Of a DNA stretch of 37,231 nt, positions 30,369 through 37,231 are shown in pieces. The stretch lies in assembly GCA_943704495.1 (NCBI GenBank), contig CALSCR010000324.1, positions 1 to 37,231 of the forward strand, given 5' to 3'. The translations under genes and the position numbers were made by a program. This DNA is from Pigoraptor chileana (lineage: Eukaryota > Opisthokonta > Filasterea). Under the pieces are notes generated by a model. The model was not told the origin of the DNA and did no database searches. It saw only the letters and a program-made list of their open reading frames with translations. The number at the start of each line of letters is the position of its first letter. Positions within the stretch are counted from its first letter, which is position 1.

Positions 30369-31865
30369 GTTTGGAATGAGAATTCAATATGGTCGTTGTT
30401 GCCCTTTGTCGTTGCTCAACATTGCTGTGCTTGTCGGTTGTCGTTATGTCTGTTTGTGTGTTTTTCTGTTTTGTCCTGCAGGTTCAGTACAAGAACATCC
30501 ACTTTGTTATGTGGGATATCGGCGGCCAAGAGTCTCTGCGGTCATCATGGGCAACTTATTATGCGAACACTCGGGTGAGTCGAGCGTATTGTCATTGCAT
30601 AAACGAATGGAATCCAATTGCTGTGACAGAGGCGAGAGAGGCACATGAGGGCACGTGCGCATACCGGGCATTGTGGGCCGAGCGTATGTGTGTCAATGTA
30701 TCTGCAGCGGGATTTATGCGCCATGTGATGTGTGCCTAATTTTGTCCTCGTGTGTATTTGCTGATTTATTATACTTGTTTGTGGTCTCTCATGTCGTGTG
30801 TTATGTGTGTGTGTGTGTGTATGCATGTGTGTATGTGTGTGCATGTGTGTGTGTATGTGTGTGTCTGTCCCTGTGTGTGCGTGTGTTGTGGTTGTGCTGC
30901 ATGCAGTGTGTGATTCTTGTTATTGACAGCACGGACAGGGAGCGCCTGAGCATATCAAAAGAGGAGCTCTACCGGATGTTAGCTCACGAGGTGGGTTTCT
31001 CCAAATCCAACTCAAACGATCTGACGTCTGTTGGCAGAATATGTTCCTTTCGCGGATGTGCAGTTGTGCATGTGTATGTTTGTTAGTGTGTATGCGTTGT
31101 GAGTGTGTGTGTCTGTATGTGTTGGTGTGTGTGCGTGTGCGTGTGTCTGCGGATGATGTCCACATCGTGATGGTGCTGGCGTAACCACTTGGCTAAAGCG
31201 CGCAGTGAAAATGGTGACCAGTTTTGTAACAATGTATCTGAATTGTGATGGGGGCGCTTGTGTGTGTGTGTACATCCGTGTACTGAGCACAGGATCTGCG
31301 AAAGGCATGTTTGCTTGTGTACGCAAACAAGCAGGATGTGAAGGGCTCGATGTCCGCAGCGGAGATATCATCGTTACTGAACCTCACTTCAATCAAGGAA
31401 CATGGATGGCACATCCAGGTGCGTTGGATGCTTTGTCACTGCGCTTGTGTATGCGTCTGCTTGTGTTTTTGTTTGTGTTGTGCATGTGCATGTTTTGCGT
31501 GCGTTTTTGTGCTGTTTGTGTGTTTATGTTCGTGTGTTTGCGTGTGGGTGTCTGTGCGTGCATGAGCACGAACATTGATGAGATGGGTATGATTTCTATC
31601 GTAACACTGCGTTCAAACGAATGCCACTATGCAGGCCTGCTGTGCGCTGACGGGAGAAGGGTGGGTGCCGGGTGCCTTTGTTCTTTGTGTGGCTCTATTT
31701 GCCGTGTCCTCTACCATGGGGGTGTCGTTTGTGTGTGTTCACGTGTAGTGTTGTGTGCGACTTGTGCTGAGTGTTGTCTATGAAAGCGCTGAACCACTCA
31801 TTTGTCTCACATTTTGCAGTCTCTATCAGGGACTCGACTGGGTTGCCTCTCAAGTCGGAAAGTGA
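29699..31865 (+). CDS. ARL5: ARL5, Arf-like small GTPase
   Basis: ARL5 is a trans-Golgi GTPase that in animals recruits the GARP tethering complex for endosome-to-Golgi traffic. Exons are 29699..29747, 29941..30001, 30188..30242, 30482..30574, 30907..30990, 31293..31418, 31635..31660 and 31820..31865, giving 179 residues, the family's exact length. Visible are Gly2 for N-myristoylation (MGIL), P-loop GLDNAGKT, switch [11 protein letters not shown], switch [14 protein letters not shown] and the CALTGEG base-binding loop. The intron after exon 3 has a GC donor (GCAAGT at 30243), proved by the uninterrupted match across SNVEE|VQYKN. Other donors are GTGCGT, GTGAGT and GTGGGT. Introns carry long TG runs. 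YIPF3, another Golgi gene, lies about 10 kb to the left, but shared regulation is not shown. Confidence 0.97.
30327..30370 (+). repeat. (GT)n microsatellite in ARL5 intron 3
   Basis: About 18 GT units lie in intron 30243-30481, and another TG-rich run (about 30804-30890) lies in the next intron. Confidence 0.9.
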
Positions 31866-32392
31866 GCCAATTGTGGCCATTTGAGGTCAAGTGTGACCAA
31901 GTGTTATCAATTGCGGCAATGGGTGTCTGGCTACAAGTCAACTAGGGCATGTCGAGGCAGAAGGTGCCTGGCGCTGAGTGACCGATCGCAACTGCATGTC
32001 TCCTAATTCTCCTCATTACCGGTGCCTATGCATGCGCGCTGCTGCGTTTTGAGCACACGTTCGTCAATGTTATACATTTCATTGTTTGTTTTTGCGCATT
32101 TTGTCTTTCCATTCGCACTGTGCGTCTCTGCGTGTCTACCGTGGAACATTGAGCTGTTTTGTTTTCCGCCTGGTCGCGGGTTGCGCAACTCAACACTACA
32201 ATACACTAGTAATTATAGTCAGCACGTGACATGCCATGGCTATATCGCAGGGGCTGAAACGAATACATAAACTGCCAAACGAAAATGTCAATCCAAAACA
32301 ACAACACAATTCATTCTCCCGCGGCCCTCCACGGCATACGCGGCAAACACCGAAGGCAGCCGCCACTGCACACGTGATGCATGCACGCACGC
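31866..32392. other. Intergenic spacer between convergent ARL5 and OPLAH
   Basis: Both genes end here. The sequence has short CAATTG(T/C)GGC direct repeats (about 31869 and 31908) and a GGTC/GACC arm pair near 31887-31900. I see no gene, RNA or terminator-like structure that I can support. Confidence 0.5.
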
Positions 32393-35300
32393 TCATGCCG
32401 ACTCTTGCATCATCCGGTAGTTACCAAGCGAGCCCTTGGCCTCAATGTCCCCGGACGACGCTGCGCTCTCCGCGGACGCGCCGAAGACAGCCGAAAGCGG
32501 CCCGTTTGTGGTACGACGGCGCCGCTTTGGGCGCACGTCGTCTCCGCCCGCGTCACCGCCGGCAGGAGAGCGTGGGCGGCGCCCATCGTGCGAGTGGCCA
32601 CGGCGGTGCTGTGTGTCACGCTCCACCAGTTGGGCGTCACCCTCGCCCCAACCGTCAGAGTCCCAGTCGGCATCATCCTCCGGGGGTCCGTATCCCCCGC
32701 CACCGGGCGTGAGTATGCGCAGGACATCGCCGGGAAGGAGATGGACAGAGCATTTGGCGCCCAGGTTGATTGTGAGCCCCGTCGCGTGCCGGTGCAGCAG
32801 GTTGCACCCGCGGTGACCGCCATGGCCCCCGAGTAGTCCGTACGGCCGGAATGATCGCCGCTCGGACAGTATAGACGCAGTCATCGGACGGCAGAATTCG
32901 ATTTCGCGGACAACGCCGTCGCCCCCCGGATGCGTTCCCCGCCCGCCCGAGTGCGCGCGAAGGGAGAACTGGCGCAGCAGGACGGGGTATCGCCGCTCGA
33001 GTATCTCGGGATCCGTGATGCGCGTGTTTGTCATGTGCGTGTGGACGCCGCTGCGGCCGTCCCACGTAGGCCCGGCGCCCGCACCGCCAGCGATGGTCTC
33101 GTAGTAGCCCAGGGACGCGTCGCCAAACGTGAGGTTGTTCATGCAGCCCTGCGATGCGACAATCAATGTGTATTCAGCACTCACTCCAACAATGACGTTT
33201 CACAGACTCACACCCAGCGCATCCACATGGTTGCAATATGTATGCACGTACATAATGCTGGTGAACAGCTGCCATACAGAAACAAATGGAAGAAAGAGAG
33301 ATTGCTGGGGCAAAGCGCCCTCTCACCTGTGACGCCGCGCAAGCCTCAAATGCGCGCAGCACAACATCCACAACACGCTGCGATGTGAGGACGTTACCGC
33401 CCACAACGGCCGCGTCGGGCGATGGCGAGAGGATTGTGCCGTCGGGAATGACAATGCGCACGGGCTCGAGGCATCCCTGGGCGACCATGCACATCACGCG
33501 ACACCACGTGACACGGGTGGGAACGAGCCGTTAGTACATGGAATGACTTGGTGCACTCAGTCTATGGATCCACGCCAACAAACAACAGCGACCAATGGCT
33601 ACTCACCTGGTTGAGGGGGATGTCGTGCCCAACCATGCACCGGAGGCAGTATATGACTGCAGAATATGCAACGGCGCGCGGGGCGTTGCAGTTGCCGTAC
33701 ACCTGCGGCCCCGTGCCAGTGAAATCAAACACCGCACTGCCAGTCTCAGCATCGATCGTCACAGTGAGCGCAATCGGCGTCCCATCGTCCATGCGGTCAC
33801 GTGCGCGCAGCGTGCACGAGGTTCCCCGCGCGAGGCGATCACGTGCCACGGACATGAGCATGTCACGCACTGCGCGCTCGGCATTGCTCCGGATGTGCCG
33901 CATGTACGCGTGTACTGTCCCAAGCGAGTTCTCGGCAATCAGCTCGGCCACAAGGGCGATGCCGCGCTGATTGGCGGCCACCTGCGCCTTCAAATCGCTC
34001 AAATTGTCACTCACATTGCGCGACCCGCTGCATCCGGGGTTGGCACCGGGCGCCTCAAGCAGGCGACGGATTCCTTCCTCCTGGAATTCGCCTCCGCGCA
34101 CGAGTTTAAACGACACGATGCACGCGCCCTCCTCAGCGAGCGACGTCGATTGTGGCGGCATGGATCCGGGGGTGAGCCCGCCAATGTCGGCATGGTGACC
34201 CCTGCTGGCCACAAAGAACACGGGCGCGTCGACGCCTGCGTGGAAGACAGGCGTGATGACTGTGATGTCCGGGAGGTGACTGCCACCCGCTGCGGGATGG
34301 TTCGACACGAGCACATCGCCGTCGTGCAGATCGCCCTTAAGGTGGGTGATTTGAAAGCGCACGGCCTCCTGCATGGCGCCGAGGTGCACGGGTATGTGCG
34401 GCGCATTGGCCACGAGGCCGCCGTCTGGGCCAAACAGCGCGCAGCTGAAGTCCAGCCGCTCCTTGATGTTGGTGGAGATGGATGTGCGCTGGAGTGCGCG
34501 GCCCATCTGCTCGGCAATCGACATGAAGCGATGCCCAAATATGGAGAGCATGACGGCATCCACCCTGGCCTCGCCCGCATCCACTGCCCGCCCACTGTCG
34601 GCAGCGGCGGCGGCGGCATCAGCGCCCGTGGGACCCTCTGTGCTCACCGCAATCGCCACATCGCCAGTGCGCGTGATCGACGCAACACATCCGGGCTCCA
34701 CGAGGACAGTGCTGTTCGCCTCAATGACAATGGCAGGGCCCGGAATCGACTGCCCCGGATGCAGGTCACGCCACCGGTGCAGCCCGGTATCGCGCCATCC
34801 ACCCTTGAAACAGCACCGAGCACTCGCAAAGGGCACGGCCGGCGCCCTGGTCGCCTCCGGATGCGGCTCGGCGTCAATCGCGCTCTTGCCAATGCCACGC
34901 ACGCGGACATCGTCGACGACAATAGTTCGGCCGGGGATCGTGAAGCCAAACTCTCGCTTGTAGTGCTCGAGAAACGAGAGCTCGTAGTCGGCAATGGGGT
35001 TGAGCGCCATAGCATTGGCGTCGGCGGCGGTCGGAGGCGTCATGATGGCGCAGTCGGTGCGGTCGTAGCGGAGATTGAGAAAGGGCTCGAGGACAATGCG
35101 GTCCCTCGCAAAGCCCTGGCCCTCGAGGGCAGCGATGCACTGCGCCGACAGCGCGTCGATTTGGGCGCGCAGCTGAACGATTGTGTCTGGAGAGAGAGAC
35201 GTTGCGGCAGGAGCCTGCGCCTCGTGGACGACGTCGGCCATTGCAAGGCCATACGCAGAAAGAATGCCACTGTACTTGTGCACAAATACAGAGCGCATGC

Positions 35301-36008
35301 CGAGAGCTCGCGCAATGGCACACGCGTGCTGGCCACCTACAATTTATCACGCGATGCGAAGATGTGTGTTTGAGGGTTTGAGTGACCAACTGTGTCCACA
35401 CTCACATACACGCACATACACACCCAAACACCCACGCACCCACGCACCCCAAAACACACCCACACACGCACGCACACATACACATACACACACAGACACA
35501 ACGCACCTGCACCCCCAAAGCAGGCAAGTGTGTGGTGAGACGTGTCGTAGCCCTTTGCTTGCGTCAGAGCACGGATCGGTCGGCACATGGCCTCGTTGGC
35601 TACCTCGACAAAGCCCAGCGCAACCTCCTCGGGGGTCATCCGCTGTCCAGACGCGGCAAGGAACAAATTCACCTCGGTGGTGAGCGCCTCGAACCCCCGT
35701 TTGGAAGCCTCGGCGTCAAGCGGTTCGTTCTCATTCGGCCCGAAAATGTGGGGAAAGTGCTCCGGGAGAAGGCGACCAAGCATCAGATTTGCGTCAGTGA
35801 CGGTCAGAGGCCCGCCCTTGCGGTAGCACGCTGGCCCCGGATGCGCACTGGCAGACTCGGGGCCAACGACAAACATGCCGGACCTGAAGAAGAGGCGCGA
35901 CCCGCCGCCAGCAGCAACAGTGTTGACGTCCAGCTGCGGCGCCTGTATGGTGACGCCCGCAATGGTCGTCTCGAACACGTGCTCATAACTGCCTGCGTAT
36001 CTGTGCTT

Positions 36009-36043
<35 letters not shown>

Positions 36044-36988
36044 AGTGTGTGTGTGTGTGTGTTGAGTGTGTGAGTGTGTGAGTGTGTGTGTGTGCAGACG
36101 AGAGGAGCACGCCGAGAGCGGTGGAAGAATACATTGCATGGACACCCCAACACATGTTTAACGGACAGACACGAGCGCATACATCTGAGAGCACACGACT
36201 GCCGCGTGACAGGCAAAGTAAGCCACGAACATCACAGGCGACGGCTCGCACAGCTCCATCACTGTACGCATATTGTACGCAGCACCGACCTTGACACGTC
36301 CGTCGATGTTCCTCCCATATCGAACCCAATCACGGGTTTGGATTGGTCGTTTGCAAAAGTCGTCACACCATACCCAACGACGCCACCCGCGGGACCAGAG
36401 ATGATGGCCCGCGCCCCGCTGAATCCCTCGGCACGCGAGAGGCCGCCGTCCGACTGCATGAAGAGCACGGGCGTCGTGCGTATGCCGGCGTCAAATCCAG
36501 CCTGGAAGCCGTCGAGATAGCGCCGGATGCACGGCGTCAGGTAGGCATCGGCGCATGCGGTGAAGCCACGCGCAACCATTTTGACCATCGGGACGACCTG
36601 TGCAGCAGCGCGCGTTGGCAGTACTCGTGGTGAGTGACATATGGTCACCACGACCGCAGCATATACCCACCCAACTAGATGATCATATTGCCACGATGCA
36701 ATACCGACAGCGCAACATACATCGCACGATTGGTTGCCAGCAAACTCAAGTCGAGAATAAGTGCATTAACAGGCCCGATGTAGCACGAGGTACTTTTCGT
36801 CATCAACTTTGCAGACATACCTGCGATGATAGGGACACGTGGTCAAAACCGAGTTCAAGGGCGATGCGTCCCACAAGATTTTCGTGTTCGCGGAATGTGT
36901 ACGAGTGCATGAGAACGACAGCGACGCTGCGAATGCCCATCGCACGCACGCGCTCCAATTCGACGCGCACGGCGTCCACATCCGGGGC
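32393..36988 (-). CDS. OPLAH: 5-oxoprolinase (OPLAH), 5'-partial
   Basis: This ATP-dependent cytosolic enzyme opens 5-oxoproline to glutamate in the gamma-glutamyl (glutathione) cycle. In-window exons in transcript order are 36988..36821, 36597..36290, 36000..35507, 35336..33607, 33476..33327 and 33148..32393, giving 1201 residues. Roughly the first 190 of about 1290 family residues lie beyond the right edge. The HyuA half shows [45 protein letters not shown] and [19 protein letters not shown]. The HyuB half shows [46 protein letters not shown]-like and [19 protein letters not shown]. The C terminus is some 55 residues longer than in mammals and ends in an acidic/basic tail with KRRRR. The largest exon (1.73 kb) joins the end of HyuA to most of HyuB. 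The long open frame on the opposite strand over this exon is a shadow of its high GC content. Confidence 0.95.
36009..36096 (+). repeat. (GT)n tract in OPLAH intron
   Basis: On the transcribed strand this is a CA-rich run that ends five bases before the acceptor of exon 36000..35507. The other end of the same intron contains TG-rich sequence on that strand. Confidence 0.9.
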
Positions 36989-37099
36989 CTGAACAGGAAA
37001 CGGACGAGTACATTATTTCAAGGAAAGTGAGTACAATGTGGCGGCAATCGCCGTGTCTCAACCAATCCAGCATCGCCCCACTTCATTGCCAAGCGATGC

Positions 37100-37156
37100 A
37101 GAGATTCTAGTCAGTGGCTTTGGTAAGCGCCCGCAGACTCAACAAAAACAACAGAA

Positions 37157-37231
<75 letters not shown>
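37100..37231 (-). repeat. Worn ~50-bp repeat copy plus (GA)n at the right edge
   Basis: GATTCTAGTCAGTGG at about 37104 and GCAGACTCAACA at about 37133 match the two ends of the repeat in the same order as the copies at 26259-26492. It is followed by (GA)n from 37157 to the end. It lies upstream of the first in-window OPLAH exon, probably in an intron, again in the sense orientation of the gene. Confidence 0.6.

Noticed and set aside
33595-35373. A 592-codon open frame on + opposite OPLAH
   Set aside because: It is antisense to an exon with strong, continuous OPLAH homology. High third-position GC leaves the reverse frame open. Its translation resembles no family.

Overview
The window is eukaryotic nuclear DNA, dense in genes and very dense in introns. 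I assembled 42 complete introns by joining exons through splice sites and protein homology; all follow GT-AG or GC-AG rules. The genes most resemble animal families: class II histone deacetylases, ADCY10-type soluble adenylyl cyclase, PTGR3/ZADH2, YIPF3, ARL5 and OPLAH. Intergenic gaps are short (about 0.3-1.3 kb) and introns are mostly 100-600 bp, full of TG/CA, CT/GA and other simple repeats. This suggests a unicellular or simple eukaryote near the animal/apusomonad part of the tree, but I cannot name the species and this placement is inference.

Layout from left to right: (1) 385-1994, the 3' part of a histone deacetylase gene on +, whose upstream exons lie outside the window; (2) 2660-4742, a PTGR3/ZADH2-type zinc-free MDR reductase on -; (3) 6054-15055, a large ADCY10-like soluble adenylyl cyclase on +, 10 exons and about 2206 residues; (4) 15988-19488, the Golgi membrane protein YIPF3 on +, 8 exons; (5) 20402-23581, a single-exon MYND zinc-finger protein on -; (6) 23935-28691, a complete second histone deacetylase on -, 9 exons and about 798 residues, paralogous to gene 1; (7) 29699-31865, ARL5 on +, 8 exons and exactly 179 residues; (8) 32393-36988, the 3' six exons of 5-oxoprolinase (OPLAH) on -, continuing past the right edge.

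The genes do not form one pathway. They are housekeeping and signalling genes: chromatin deacetylation, cAMP production, Golgi membrane traffic (YIPF3 and ARL5), glutathione-cycle metabolism (OPLAH) and lipid/enone reduction (PTGR3). The two deacetylases are inverted paralogues about 22 kb apart, and parts of them are almost identical in DNA.

The most unusual features are non-coding. A roughly 50-bp repeat joined to CT microsatellites occurs at least a dozen times, mostly in introns and there always in the sense orientation, including in the same intron of both deacetylase paralogues. Many introns are TG-rich at the 5' end and CA-rich at the 3' end, so their ends could pair. A 42-bp triplicated array with CCTAAT/ATTAGG inverted repeats lies between the divergent HDAC and ARL5 genes. 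GC-AG introns and a frequent GTGCGT donor also stand out. I saw no retroviral or virus-like element.
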